DNA of 64,000 nt from Streptomyces poonensis (lineage in GTDB: Bacteria > Actinomycetota > Actinomycetes > Streptomycetales > Streptomycetaceae). The notes beneath the pieces are model-generated. The model was not told where the DNA came from, searched no databases, and saw only the letters and a list, made by a program, of their open reading frames with translations. Location of the stretch: positions 1-64,000 of the forward strand of contig NZ_BMVW01000007.1 in the NCBI RefSeq assembly GCF_014650915.1, written 5' to 3'. Every line of letters begins with the position of its first letter. The stretch's first letter is position 1. A program made the position numbers and the translations under genes. This document shows positions 41,837 through 53,301 of the stretch, one piece after another.

Positions 41837-43036
41837 GTGACCACCACTTCTCCTGTGCCTCAGCTCGCCGCCCGGGTCGCCGCAGTCGGTGGGTCGCCCG
41901 TACGGGACATCCTCGCGGTGACCGAGCGGCCCGAGGTCATCAACTTCGCGGGCGGGCTGCCGGCGCCCGAACTCTTCGACACCGAGGGCATAGCGGCCGC
42001 CTACCGCGATGTACTGGCGCACCTACCGGAACGTGCGCTCCAGTACGCGACGACGGAGGGCGACCCCGCGCTGAGAGCGGCGCTCGCGGCCCGGTACACC
42101 GTGCGCGGGCTGCCCACCACGGCGGACGACCTGCTGGTGACCACCGGCTCGCAGCAGGCGCTGTCGCTGCTCGCCACCGCCCTGCTGGAACCCGGCGACA
42201 CCGTCCTCGTCGAGCGCCCCTGCTATCTGGCCGCCCTGCAGGCCTTCGGCCTCGCAGGCGCGCGGATCGTGGCCGTGCCGGGCGACGACGAGGGCATGGA
42301 CCCCGACGCGCTCGCCGAGCTCGTCGTGCGCGAGCGGCCCAAGCTCCTGTACACCGTCCCCACCTTCCAGAACCCGACCGGCCGCACCCTGTCCGCCGGG
42401 CGCCGGGCGGCCGTCGCCTCCGTGGCGGCCCGGCACGGCGTGTGGATCGTCGAGGACGACCCGTACGGCGAGCTGCGCTTCGAGGGCGAGCGGGTGCCGT
42501 GGATCGCCACCTACCCGGGTGCCGAGGACCGTACGGTGCTGCTGGGCTCCTTCTCCAAGGTGATGGCGCCCGGCATGCGGCTCGGCTGGCTGCGGGCGCC
42601 CGCGGTGCTGCGCCGGGCCTGTGCGATCGCCAAGCAGGCCGCCGACCTCCACACACCGACGGTCAACCAGCTCGCCGCGGCCCGCTATCTGGCCGACCGT
42701 GACCTGGACGCCCATGTGGCGCGGGTGGCGGCGGTCTACCGGGAGCGCCGGGACGCCATGCTCGCCGGGCTGCCCGAGGCCCTTCCGCAGGGCTCGGCCT
42801 GGACCCGCCCGGAAGGCGGCATGTTCCTCTGGGTCCGCCTGCCGGAGCCGTACGACACCACGGCCCTGCTGCGCCGGGTCGTCGAGCACGACGTGGCGTA
42901 CGTGCCGGGGGCGCCCTTCCACCCCGGGGAGCCGGACGGAGCGGCCCGGACGACCCTGCGGCTGTGCTACGTCACGCAGACGCCGGAGGAGATCGAGGAG
43001 GGGCTGCGGCGGCTGGCGAAGGGGCTGGCCGGGTAG
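41837..43036 (+). CDS. PLP-dependent aminotransferase (LysN/2-aminoadipate type)
   Basis: A 399-aa fold-type I aminotransferase without an N-terminal GntR domain. The N-terminus INFAGGLPAPELFD, the YATTEGDPALRAALA segment, PTFQNPTGRTL, the cofactor-binding VEDDPYGELRFEG, and the Schiff-base lysine in GSFSKVMAPGMRLGW are all typical. Relatives convert 2-aminoadipate or aromatic and branched-chain amino acids. GTG 41837 follows CCAAGGAG. No pathway partner adjoins it. Confidence 0.9.
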   Translation: MTTTSPVPQLAARVAAVGGSPVRDILAVTERPEVINFAGGLPAPELFDTEGIAAAYRDVLAHLPERALQYATTEGDPALRAALAARYTVRGLPTTADDLLVTTGSQQALSLLATALLEPGDTVLVERPCYLAALQAFGLAGARIVAVPGDDEGMDPDALAELVVRERPKLLYTVPTFQNPTGRTLSAGRRAAVASVAARHGVWIVEDDPYGELRFEGERVPWIATYPGAEDRTVLLGSFSKVMAPGMRLGWLRAPAVLRRACAIAKQAADLHTPTVNQLAAARYLADRDLDAHVARVAAVYRERRDAMLAGLPEALPQGSAWTRPEGGMFLWVRLPEPYDTTALLRRVVEHDVAYVPGAPFHPGEPDGAARTTLRLCYVTQTPEEIEEGLRRLAKGLAG

Positions 43037-43079
43037 TCCGGTCGCGGCCGGAGGCAGGCGCGGGCGCGGGTGTGGGGCG

Positions 43080-43922
43080 TCAGTCCCACCAGAAGGACCA
43101 CATCCGCTGCCCGAGCACCTCCTCGGCCGCGTACGTGCGCAGGGTGTCGTGCTCCCCCTGCGTGATGTTGTCCGGGCAGAACGCGAAGTGCTCGGCGGCC
43201 AGGGCCTCGGCGTCGGAGGTGGTCGTGGGCGGTGCCGCGACCGAGACCACCAGCTGGTCGGGGGTGAGCGCGACGACCCGTATCCCGAAGCGGTCCTCCC
43301 AGGAGCGGAGCACCGCGCCGAGCCGGGCCACGTCGTTCTCGTGGTTCAGCGGGCCCGTCCAGCCGATCGCCGCCGGTATGTCGGCGGACCGGCGGGCGGG
43401 GACCAGCGCGAGACGCATCTCCTCGAGGTAGGAGCCGTGGGTCGGCAGGGAGCCGTCGGCCAGCAGGGAGTCGGCGACCTCGGCGGCGCGGACGGCGGGG
43501 TCGGCGGTGAGTGTCCCGGCGGGGGCGGGCCCGGGCCAGTCCGGTCCGAAGGGCGCCAGCACGTCCCCCGCGGTGTCCCACTCCGCGATCTCCTCGCCCT
43601 CCCAGAACTCCGCCAGCACCTCCTCGGCGTCGTGGTCCCCGGGGTACGACATCAGGGCGGGCCTCAGCCCCCACTTGTCCAGGGCGTCCTGACAGTCCCC
43701 CGTCTGTACCAGCACGGGGAGCAGCCCCACCCGCGCCGCCGGCGAGCCCAGGGCCGTCCAGGCGCCCGGGGCGGCGTCGTACGCGCCGTGCCACAGCAAC
43801 GGCTCGTGCCACGGGCCCTCGGCCGTCGCGTCGATCAGTCGCCCGAGGGGAAGCGCGAGCCCGAGCGAACGGCCGCTCGGGTCGGCTGCCAGCCGGGGCA
43901 GCGGGTTGGGGAGAGTCGCCAT
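43080..43922 (-). CDS. DUF4253-domain protein
   Basis: A 280-aa soluble protein. The C-terminal half matches the DUF4253 pattern (AAIGWTGPLNHENDVARLGA, SWEDRFGIRVVALTPDQLV, AAEHFAFCPDNITQG and a final W-rich RMWSFWWD). Function unknown; such proteins are often near immunity or toxin genes but nothing of that kind is adjacent here. ATG 43922 gives MATLPNPLPRLAADPSG; longer frames run through sequence without a ribosome-binding site. Confidence 0.85.
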   Translation of the reverse strand: MATLPNPLPRLAADPSGRSLGLALPLGRLIDATAEGPWHEPLLWHGAYDAAPGAWTALGSPAARVGLLPVLVQTGDCQDALDKWGLRPALMSYPGDHDAEEVLAEFWEGEEIAEWDTAGDVLAPFGPDWPGPAPAGTLTADPAVRAAEVADSLLADGSLPTHGSYLEEMRLALVPARRSADIPAAIGWTGPLNHENDVARLGAVLRSWEDRFGIRVVALTPDQLVVSVAAPPTTTSDAEALAAEHFAFCPDNITQGEHDTLRTYAAEEVLGQRMWSFWWD

Positions 43923-44387
43923 GGAGGTGACTGTAGGGGCCGCCACTGACAACGCGGCCGGCCCGGGTGCCGGGACGGGTGCGAGCCCGGTGGTTCGTGT
44001 GACGGTTTCCCGGGTGCGCGGGTGACGGTCGCAACACCACACATCCGGGCGCCTGTTGAGGTGTCCGCATACGGAGGGGCAGCGTCCGTGCGTACCCGCG
44101 CAGGACGGAGACGTGTGCTCACCGGCACGCCGGCGAGCCTCGTCACGGAGTGCGGCCTCACCGCGGCCCTGGCCGGCCCGGCTCGGCGGCCCCGGGGCTC
44201 CGGTGGCCGTGACCGAGTACCGGCACACCAGGGAGACCGGTGAGCGCTCCGCCTCCGAGGGCAGGCCGGGTTCGACGTCCACGGCAACGGGAGCGGCTGC
44301 AACGAGGGCACCGGGACACTGGCGATCGACACGCTGGTCCCTGACGGCTCCGGCGCCGTCACGGTCCGCCACTACGCCTGAACGGCG
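43923..44387 (+). other. Gene-poor gap with a possible decayed gene end
   Basis: This 465-bp stretch has no complete gene. On the plus strand 44244-44381 is open without a start codon and reads FDVHGNGSGCNEGTGTLAID, then LVPDGSGAVTVRHYA and TGA, which looks like the end of a secreted protein domain rather than random frame. Upstream frames are broken. I take it as a possible relic of a secreted-protein gene; the evidence is thin. Confidence 0.35.
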
Positions 44388-44436
44388 CGACGGGCGCGGT
44401 ACGGCAGGCGACGGCCCTGCCGTACCGCGCCCGTCG
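44388..44436. terminator. Terminator downstream of argS
   Basis: Perfect 21-bp inverted repeat, left arm 44388-44408 (CGACGGGCGCGGTACGGCAGG), right arm 44416-44436, 7-base loop. It lies 20 bp past the argS stop codon. Confidence 0.9.
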
Positions 44437-44455
44437 GCGTCAGTACGTCGGTGCG

Positions 44456-46228
<1,773 letters not shown>

Positions 46229-46473
46229 GGAGTGGGTGCCGTTCTCCTCGTGGGTACGGGTGGATGTGGCCAGTATCCCACGGGGGGTAAAGCGGTTTTC
46301 TCTGGCGAGCGGGGTGGTTCCCGCCGGGCCGCGCCACGTGGTGCCGGACCGGGGCGGGTCTCGCGCACGGCTGTGAAAAGCCGTTTTCGTGGTTGTGGCC
46401 ACAGCTGGGAGAATGGAGCGGTCAGCCGTGCGACCGTACCGGCTGCGGATGAGGAAAGAAGGACGTGCCGATC

Positions 46474-48219
46474 GTGGCTCAGAGCACCGAGACCACCGAC
46501 TGGGTCTCCCGTTTCGCGGATGAGGTCATCGAGGAGTCGGAGCGCCGGGCCCCGGGCAAACCCGTAGTCGTCGCGTCCGGTCTGTCCCCCTCCGGCCCCA
46601 TCCACCTGGGCAACCTCCGCGAGGTCATGACCCCGCACCTCGTGGCCGACGAGATCCGGCGGCGGGGCCACCAGGTGCGCCACCTGATCTCCTGGGACGA
46701 CTACGACCGGTACCGCAAGGTGCCGGCCGGTGTCACCGGTGTGGACGAGTCGTGGGCCGAGCACATCGGCAAGCCGCTGACCTCCGTCCCGGCGCCCAAG
46801 GGATCGGCGTACCCGAACTGGGCCGAGCACTTCAAGGCCGCGATGGTCGAGTCGCTGGCCGAGATGGGCGTGGAGTTCGACGGCATCAGCCAGACCGAGC
46901 AGTACACCTCCGGCGTCTACCGCGAGCAGATCCTGCACGCGATGAAGCACCGGGCCGACATCGACGCGATCCTCGCCCAGTACCGGACCAAGCCGAAGCC
47001 CGCCGACCAGAAGAAGCAGCAGGCGAAGCAGAAGCCGGTCGACGAGGCCGAGCTCGAGGCCGCCGAGGGCTCCGGCGCCGCCGGTGAGGACGACGGCAGC
47101 TCCGGCTCCGCCGGCTACTTCCCGTACAAGCCGTACTGCGGCAACTGCGAGAAGGACCTCACCACCGTCACCGCGTACGACGACGACACCACCGAGCTGT
47201 CATACACCTGCACCGCCTGCGGTTTCGGCGAGACGGTGCGGCTGAGCGAGTTCAACCGCGGCAAGCTGGTGTGGAAGGTCGACTGGCCCATGCGGTGGGC
47301 GTACGAGGGTGTCGTCTTCGAGCCCAGCGGGGTGGACCACTCCTCTCCCGGGTCGTCGTTCCAGGTCGGCGGGCAGATCGTCGGCATCTTCGGCGGCAAG
47401 CAGCCCATCGGGCCCATGTACGCGTTCGTCGGCATCAGCGGCATGGCCAAGATGTCGTCGTCGCGCGGCGGGGTGCCCACGCCCGGCGACGCGCTGAAGA
47501 TCATGGAGCCGCAGCTGCTGCGCTGGCTGTACGCCCGCCGCAAGCCCAACCAGTCCTTCAAGATCGCCTTCGACCAGGAGATCCAGCGGCTCTACGACGA
47601 GTGGGACAAGCTCGACGCCAAGGTCACCGAGGGCACCGCCCTCCCGGCCGACGTCGCCGCCCACGCGCGCGCGGTGCGCACGGCCGCCGGTGAGCTGCCG
47701 AGGACGCCCCGGCCGCTGCCGTACCGCACCCTGGCCTCCGTCGCCGACATCACCGCCGGCCACGAGGACCAGGCGCTGCGCATCCTCAGCGAGCTCGACC
47801 CGGCGAACCCGCTCGGCTCGCTCGACGAGGCGCGGCCCCGGTACGACAAGGCCGAGGCGTGGATCAACACCCACGTGCCCGCCGACCAGCGCACCATCGT
47901 CCGCGACGAGCCCGACGCCGAGCTGCTGAAGTCCCTCGACGAGCAGGCCCGCGGCTCCCTGCGGCTGCTGCTCGACGGACTCGACGAGCACTGGTCCCTG
48001 GACGGGCTCACACACCTCGTGTACGGCGTGCCCAAGGTCCAGGCCGGGTTCTCCGCCGACGCCACGCCCAAGGAGCTGCCGCCGGAGATCAAGGGCGACC
48101 AGCGGAAGTTCTTCGCGCTTCTCTACCACCTGCTGGTGGGCCGGGACACCGGTCCGCGTCTGCCCACGCTGCTGCTCGCCGTGGGCCAGGAGCGGGTGCG
48201 CACGCTGCTCGGGGACTGA
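46474..48219 (+). CDS. lysS: Class I lysyl-tRNA synthetase
   Basis: A 581-aa LysRS of the class I type, the form typical of archaea and of a minority of bacteria including streptomycetes. HIGH motif: SGPIHLGN; KMSKS-like motif: MAKMSSSRGG; a zinc-ribbon-like pair CGNCEKD and CTACGFG near residue 220. An acidic Ala/Gly/Ser insertion (about 185-205) precedes the ribbon. GTG 46474 is preferred to GTG 46465: AAGAAGGA lies 10 bp before 46474 but almost touches 46465. It is divergent from argS and closed by a strong terminator. Confidence 0.95.
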   Translation: MAQSTETTDWVSRFADEVIEESERRAPGKPVVVASGLSPSGPIHLGNLREVMTPHLVADEIRRRGHQVRHLISWDDYDRYRKVPAGVTGVDESWAEHIGKPLTSVPAPKGSAYPNWAEHFKAAMVESLAEMGVEFDGISQTEQYTSGVYREQILHAMKHRADIDAILAQYRTKPKPADQKKQQAKQKPVDEAELEAAEGSGAAGEDDGSSGSAGYFPYKPYCGNCEKDLTTVTAYDDDTTELSYTCTACGFGETVRLSEFNRGKLVWKVDWPMRWAYEGVVFEPSGVDHSSPGSSFQVGGQIVGIFGGKQPIGPMYAFVGISGMAKMSSSRGGVPTPGDALKIMEPQLLRWLYARRKPNQSFKIAFDQEIQRLYDEWDKLDAKVTEGTALPADVAAHARAVRTAAGELPRTPRPLPYRTLASVADITAGHEDQALRILSELDPANPLGSLDEARPRYDKAEAWINTHVPADQRTIVRDEPDAELLKSLDEQARGSLRLLLDGLDEHWSLDGLTHLVYGVPKVQAGFSADATPKELPPEIKGDQRKFFALLYHLLVGRDTGPRLPTLLLAVGQERVRTLLGD

Positions 48220-48256
48220 CGTTCGCGGCCGCTGCACAGCGCCTGCCAGCAGCGCC

Positions 48257-48304
48257 TACGACGATGGGGGCGCCCGGTGAACTCCGGGCGCCCCCATCGT
48301 CGTA
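48257..48304. terminator. Bidirectional terminator between lysS and the DUF2637 gene
   Basis: Perfect 21-bp inverted repeat (48257-48277, starting TACGACGATGG, and 48284-48304) with a 6-base loop between convergent genes. Confidence 0.92.
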
Positions 48305-48313
48305 CGTACCGCT

Positions 48314-49717
48314 CTAGGCGATGTGGTCCTCCTCCAGCTCCGCGTTGAAGCGGGCCTGGAAGCGGTCCGAGAGGGCCTTCAGGGCGCTCGGGCTCAGCTT
48401 CGTGCCGTACGTCGCCTCGATGTCGTCACCGAGCTCCTTGGGCGTGGGGAAGCTGCCGTCTATCGACTGGCGGAAGACCTGGTAGTACGCCTCCTCCTCG
48501 GCCTTCTCGTCCGGGACGGCGGCCGGGGCCGGGGCGGGGGCCGGGGCCGGGACCGACTCCTCACGGGGGTGGGGGATGGGCAGCTGCCCTGCCTGGGGCT
48601 GGGGCTGGGGCTGGGGCTGTGGCTGGTGCTGGGGCTGCGTCTGCTGTACGCCGCCCTCGCCGAGCTGGCGCGTACGGCCGGGGCCCGACGGGATCGGGAA
48701 GCTGCCCGTCTCCTCCGCCGGCGAGGCGGGCAGATACTGCTCCGGCTCCGGCTCCTGCTCCTCCTGCTCCTCGTACCACTGGTCGTACGGCGCCTCGGGG
48801 TCGTACGACGGGTCGTAGCCGCCCTGGTAGGCGGTGCCCTGCGGAGCCGCGGCCTTGAACCACGGGCTCTGGTCCTCCGGTGTCTCCCGCGACGCGTACC
48901 GGGGAGCGTGCGGTCCGCCGTCGGGGTGCGGGCTCCGGGCGGCAGGTCCCTGGGCGACGGCGACGGGTGCCTGGGCGGTCGCGTCCCGTTCCAGCTCCGG
49001 CCTCGGGGCCGGGGGCAGCAGCGCCGGCTCGATGCCGGCCGCGGCCAGGCCGGCGGGAGCCGTCTCCGCCAGGGGGACGCCGTAGCGGGCCAGCCGCAGC
49101 GGCATCAGTGACTCCACCGGGGCCTTGCGGCGCCAGGCCCGGCCGAAGCGGGAGCGCATGCGCGCCTGGTAGACGAGGCGTTCCTGCTCCAGTTTGATCA
49201 CCTCGTCGTAGCTGCGCAGCTCCCACAGCTTCATCCGGCGCCAGAGGAGGAAGGTGGGGACGGGGGAGAGCAGCCAGCGGGTGAGGCGGACGCCCTCCAT
49301 GTGTTTGTCCGCCGTGATGTCGGCGATGCGGCCGACCGCGTGCCGAGCCGCCTCGACCGTCACCACGAACAGCACCGGGATGACGCTGTGCATGCCCACG
49401 CCCAGCGGGTCCGGCCAGGCGGCCGCGCCGTTGAACGCGATCGTCGCCGCGGTCAGCAGCCACGCCGTCTGCCGCAGCAGCGGGAACGGGATGCGGATCC
49501 AGGTGAGGAGGAGGTCGAGGGCGAGCAGGACACAGATGCCCGCGTCGATGCCGATCGGGAGGACGTAGGAGAAGTTCCCGAAGCCCTTCTCGACGGCGAG
49601 TTCACGGACAGCCGCGTACGAACCCGCGAAGCCGATACCGGCGATGACGACCGCACCGGCCACCACCACACCGATGAGAACCCGGTGCATCCGTGTCAGC
49701 TGCAGTGGCGCGGCCAC
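48314..49717 (-). CDS. DUF2637 membrane protein with long repetitive tail
   Basis: A 467-aa protein. Residues about 8-145 hold four hydrophobic segments of the DUF2637 domain (RVLIGVVVAGAVVIAGIGF, LPIGIDAGICVLLALDLLL, TAWLLTAATIAFNGAAAW, VIPVLFVVTVEAARHA), as in Spd-type proteins of Streptomyces plasmids and their chromosomal kin. A basic region (RSRFGRAWRRKAP) and a Pro/Gln/Ala-rich tail with QPQPQPQPQ follow, then a small C-terminal domain with YQVFRQSIDGSFPTPKELGD. GTG 49717 follows GAGGGGAG. A role in DNA transfer or envelope assembly is possible but unproven. Confidence 0.87.
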   Translation of the reverse strand: MAAPLQLTRMHRVLIGVVVAGAVVIAGIGFAGSYAAVRELAVEKGFGNFSYVLPIGIDAGICVLLALDLLLTWIRIPFPLLRQTAWLLTAATIAFNGAAAWPDPLGVGMHSVIPVLFVVTVEAARHAVGRIADITADKHMEGVRLTRWLLSPVPTFLLWRRMKLWELRSYDEVIKLEQERLVYQARMRSRFGRAWRRKAPVESLMPLRLARYGVPLAETAPAGLAAAGIEPALLPPAPRPELERDATAQAPVAVAQGPAARSPHPDGGPHAPRYASRETPEDQSPWFKAAAPQGTAYQGGYDPSYDPEAPYDQWYEEQEEQEPEPEQYLPASPAEETGSFPIPSGPGRTRQLGEGGVQQTQPQHQPQPQPQPQPQAGQLPIPHPREESVPAPAPAPAPAAVPDEKAEEEAYYQVFRQSIDGSFPTPKELGDDIEATYGTKLSPSALKALSDRFQARFNAELEEDHIA

Positions 49718-49824
49718 CCCTACTCCCCTCGTGAAGCGTGTTGTTGCGCGCAACAGAGTGGCACAAGTGTGCGGTTGTGTGGTGTGCGGGTTGTCGTCAG
49801 GCCACCATCAGGACCGTCCTCGCG

Positions 49825-50784
49825 TCAGCTCTTCCTGCTCGACGAGCTCGACTTCTTGACCGGGTTGGAGTCCGAGTCCGCATCCGAGTCCGAGTCCGCA
49901 TCCGAGTCCGAGTCCGCATCCGAGTTCGAAACCGCGGCCTTGGTCTTGGCCGAGCTCGAGCCGGCGCTTGCGCTCGCGCTCGCGCTGGAGCCGGCCTTCT
50001 TGCCCTCGTTCGCCTCGGTCACCGCCGCGACGGCCTCCTTGGCCGCGGACTTGGCGTCCTTCACCAGGTCGTCGGCGTCCGGCGTCTTGTCGCCCGCCAG
50101 GCCCGCGCCGTTGTAGTCGAGGGTGACGACCACGTTCTCGACCCGCGCGACGACCGTCTGCTGCTTGAAGGAACCCTCGTCCTTCTTCAGGTCGTAGCGC
50201 ACCAGCGTCGCCTCGTCGCCCGTCCCCGTCACCGGCTCCGACTCGACGTTCTTCGCGCCGTCGGCCGCCTTGGCCTCGGCGACCTTCTTCTCGTACTGCT
50301 CATGGGCCCGCTCGTCGCCCGCACCGCGCGCCTGGTCCGACTGCAGCAGCAGCAACGAGACGCTCAGCCAGCGGTACTGAGAGCCCTTCACCCCGTTGTT
50401 GTCGAGGCTCGTCCAACGGCAGTCGCCGCTGACGTTCGCCTCGCCGTCGTTGATGGCCTTCCCCGACTTCGTGCCCTCCGGGACCAGGTCCTTGAGGGTC
50501 TCCTTCGAGAACACCGAGCAGGCGTCGGGCAGTTCGGCGTACGCGGCGGCCCGCACGGCGCTCTCCGACGGCGAGGCGGACGCCGACGCCGAGGCGCCCG
50601 GCTTCTGCTGCTGCGTCGCGTCACCGCCGGATCCGGAGGCGGAGTCGGAGTCCGAGGAGCAGGCGGCGGCCATGAGCAGCACGGGGACGGCGGCTGCACC
50701 CACGAGGAGACGGCGTCCACGCCCGCTTCCACCGGCCTGTCCGGCTCGCTGCTGGTGCTGGTTGCGCTGTGCTGATCGGTGCAT
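49825..50784 (-). CDS. DUF3558 lipoprotein, copy 1
   Basis: A 319-aa exported lipoprotein: signal peptide with RRLLVGAAAVPVLLMAAAC (lipobox Cys), Ser/Ala linker, then the DUF3558 domain with DACSVFSKETLKDLVP and DCRWTSLDNN, and a Ser/Asp tail made of DADSDSDADSDSD repeats ending KKSSSSSRKS. ATG 50784 is behind GAAGGAACC. It is followed on the same strand, upstream, by a second DUF3558 gene, the two being paralogs. Surface-exposed, function unknown. Confidence 0.88.
   Translation of the reverse strand: MHRSAQRNQHQQRAGQAGGSGRGRRLLVGAAAVPVLLMAAACSSDSDSASGSGGDATQQQKPGASASASASPSESAVRAAAYAELPDACSVFSKETLKDLVPEGTKSGKAINDGEANVSGDCRWTSLDNNGVKGSQYRWLSVSLLLLQSDQARGAGDERAHEQYEKKVAEAKAADGAKNVESEPVTGTGDEATLVRYDLKKDEGSFKQQTVVARVENVVVTLDYNGAGLAGDKTPDADDLVKDAKSAAKEAVAAVTEANEGKKAGSSASASASAGSSSAKTKAAVSNSDADSDSDADSDSDADSDSNPVKKSSSSSRKS
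49868..49921 (-). repeat. 18-bp tandem repeat in the DUF3558 gene tail
   Basis: Three perfect copies of GAGTCCGAGTCCGCATCC, plus a diverged fourth, which on the minus strand encode six-residue DADSDS units at the C-terminus of the lipoprotein. Confidence 0.92.
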
Positions 50785-50947
50785 GGTTCCTTCACTCATG
50801 ACGCTCATGAACGTTCGCGGTTCCTGCTGTCGGACGGTCCGACTGTCGGACCGGGGCGGGTCCGAGGGGCCACGGTACGCGTTGGGGAAGGAGAGCGGCT
50901 GTGGTTCGTATGGTTCGCCGGGCGGTGACGACGACCGCCGGAGGCGG

Positions 50948-51868
50948 TCAGTCGTCGAGCGAATCCGCCAGCCGTTCCGCCAGTTTCCGTGCGCTGTCCT
51001 GCATTTCCTCGCTGTCCGGGACGTCCGTCGTGGTCGTCGGCTGCTCCGCGTACTCGATCGTGACGATGACGTTGGACGTGCGGAACACCACAGTCACGGT
51101 GCGCTGCCGGGCCGTGCCCAGCTCGTCGTTCAGGAAGGCGTCGTCGGCGAGGTCGTCGAGGATGCGCGGCTGGAGGTCGGACGGGGTCGCGGTCGCCTCG
51201 GCGGACCCCGAGGCGGACTGCGAGGAGGAGCTGGAGGGGGTCGTCGTGTCGTCCGAGGACCCGTCGTCCCCGCTCTTCCCGCTCTGCTCGGGCTCCGCGT
51301 CGGACGAGCTCTTCTCGTCGTCCGTGTTGTCCGTGCCGTCCTGGGCGTCCGCGCTCTCCGTGCCCTCCGTGCCCTCCGCGCTCTCGTCGGCCTCCTCGCT
51401 CCCGCTCCCCGTCGCCGAGGGCTCCGGGAGGTCGGCCGCCTCGACCCTGTCCGTGTAGATCGTCTCGGCCTCGGTGTCGTCGCTGACCGTGTTGTCGTAC
51501 GACACCACACGCTCGAAGTCGACGAGGAGGCGGTCCGTCGCGCTTCTCGACTCCACCTTCCACCGGCAGCCCACCCGGCGGTCGGTGTCGTACGTGAGCG
51601 TCGCCTCGCCCTCGTACGCCGTCTCGCGCTGCTCCACGTCCGGGATCTGCTGGATGCCCGGCAGGAGCGCGTCGAGGGAGTCGTGGCTCACGGCGCCGCA
51701 GGCTTCCGGGAGGGTGCGGTAGCGGCCCGGCTCGGCGGCGGCCGCGGCGGTGCCGGTGTCGCCGGGGCGGTTGTCGGTGGCGCCGCCCGGGTCGTCCGTG
51801 CCGGTGCAGCCGGCCAGCAGCGCCGCGAGGAGCACGGCGACACCGGGTACGTACGCCTTCGGCTGCAC
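50948..51868 (-). CDS. DUF3558 lipoprotein, copy 2
   Basis: A 306-aa lipoprotein: signal peptide ending LLAALLAGC, DUF3558 domain with LPEACGAVSHDSLDALLPG and VGCRWKVESRS, and a very acidic Ser/Asp/Glu/Thr segment (about 150-225) inserted before the final TVTVVFRTSNVIVTIEYAE strands. It precedes copy 1 on the same strand with 163 bp between them, so the pair may be one unit or two. Both are probably anchored on the outer face of the membrane. Confidence 0.87.
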   Translation of the reverse strand: MQPKAYVPGVAVLLAALLAGCTGTDDPGGATDNRPGDTGTAAAAAEPGRYRTLPEACGAVSHDSLDALLPGIQQIPDVEQRETAYEGEATLTYDTDRRVGCRWKVESRSATDRLLVDFERVVSYDNTVSDDTEAETIYTDRVEAADLPEPSATGSGSEEADESAEGTEGTESADAQDGTDNTDDEKSSSDAEPEQSGKSGDDGSSDDTTTPSSSSSQSASGSAEATATPSDLQPRILDDLADDAFLNDELGTARQRTVTVVFRTSNVIVTIEYAEQPTTTTDVPDSEEMQDSARKLAERLADSLDD

Positions 51869-52094
51869 TGGGGCTCCTCTCGACAGGCCGCCTGACGGGC
51901 CGCGGCGCGGTCCCGGTGGAGGCGGTCTCCTGGGTCTCCTGGGGTTTATTCGCTTGCCGCACCAGCGCGGTCGCTGAACACAATGTGTATCGCACGCACT
52001 GCCGTGGACGCCGGTCCCCTATCCCTTTCGTCGACCTTGGCGCCGGTTTTGCGCATTACCGCTTCTGTTGCTTTTTCGGGGGAACGAGGGCGAT

Positions 52095-53288
52095 ATGTCG
52101 TACGTCGAGGTGCCGGGCGCGCAGGTGCCGATTCGGATGTGGACCGACCCGGCGTCGGTCGAGGACGTCGCGATGCAGCAGCTGCGGAATGTGGCGACGC
52201 TTCCGTGGATCAAGGGCCTGGCCGTCATGCCGGACGTCCATTACGGGAAGGGCGCCACGGTGGGTTCCGTCATCGCGATGCGGGGAGCGGTCTGCCCGGC
52301 GGCGGTGGGCGTGGACATCGGGTGCGGGATGTCGGCGGTGAAGACGTCCCTGACCGCGAACGACCTGCCGGGTGACCTCTCCCGGCTGCGCTCGAAGATC
52401 GAGCAGGTGATCCCGGTGGGCCGGGGCATGCACGACTCCCCGGTCGACCCGGGCCGGCTGCACGGGTTCGCCACGGCGGGGTGGGACGACTTCTGGGGCC
52501 GGTTCGACGGGGTCGCCAAAGCGGTCAGATTCCGTCACGACCGGGCGGAGAAGCAGATGGGAACGCTCGGAAGCGGAAACCACTTCGTCGAGTTCTGCCT
52601 GGACGAGACCGGTTCCGTCTGGCTCATGCTGCACTCCGGTTCCCGGAACATCGGCAAGGAGCTGGCCGAGCATCACATCGGTGTCGCCCAGAAGCTCCCG
52701 CACAACCAGGGGCTGATCGACCGCGACCTGGCGGTCTTCGTCGCGGACACGCCGCAGATGGCCGCGTACGAGAACGACCTCTACTGGGCGCAGGAGTACG
52801 CGCGGCACAACCGGTCGATCATGATGGCGCTCTTCAAGGACGTGGTCCGCAAGGAGTTCAAGAAGGCCCGGGTCACCTTCGAGCCCGAGGTGAGCTGCCA
52901 CCACAACTACGTGAGCCGTGAGCGTTACGAGGGCATGGACCTGCTCGTCACGCGCAAGGGGGCGATCAGCGCCAAGGCCGGGGAGTACGGCATCATCCCG
53001 GGCTCGATGGGCACCGGCTCGTACATCGTCAAGGGCCTCGGCAACGAGAAGTCCTTCAACTCCGCCTCGCACGGGGCGGGCCGCCGCATGAGCCGCAACG
53101 CCGCCAAGCGCCGCTTCTCGACGAAGGACCTGGAGGAGCAGACGCGGGGCGTGGAGTGCCGCAAGGACTCCGGCGTCGTGGACGAGATCCCCGGCGCGTA
53201 CAAGCCGATCGAGCAGGTCATCGACCAGCAGCGGGATCTGGTCCAGGTGGTGGCCAGGCTGAAGCAGGTCATCTGTGTGAAGGGCTGA
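52095..53288 (+). CDS. rtcB: RtcB-family RNA ligase
   Basis: A 397-aa member of the RtcB family, which joins 2',3'-cyclic phosphate (or 3'-phosphate) and 5'-OH RNA ends with GTP and Mn2+. Motifs in order: MPDVHYGKGATVGSV, GVDIGCGM with the metal Cys, GSGNHFVEF, HSGSRNIG, PGSMGTGSYIV, and SHGAGRRMSR whose His is guanylylated. No RtcA or RtcR gene lies nearby and no Archease is seen. ATG 52095 follows GGAACGAGG. Bacterial homologs repair tRNA or rRNA cut by stress nucleases, which is a likely role here. Confidence 0.94.
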   Translation: MSYVEVPGAQVPIRMWTDPASVEDVAMQQLRNVATLPWIKGLAVMPDVHYGKGATVGSVIAMRGAVCPAAVGVDIGCGMSAVKTSLTANDLPGDLSRLRSKIEQVIPVGRGMHDSPVDPGRLHGFATAGWDDFWGRFDGVAKAVRFRHDRAEKQMGTLGSGNHFVEFCLDETGSVWLMLHSGSRNIGKELAEHHIGVAQKLPHNQGLIDRDLAVFVADTPQMAAYENDLYWAQEYARHNRSIMMALFKDVVRKEFKKARVTFEPEVSCHHNYVSRERYEGMDLLVTRKGAISAKAGEYGIIPGSMGTGSYIVKGLGNEKSFNSASHGAGRRMSRNAAKRRFSTKDLEEQTRGVECRKDSGVVDEIPGAYKPIEQVIDQQRDLVQVVARLKQVICVKG

Positions 53289-53301
53289 CGTCGGCGCAGG
53301 C

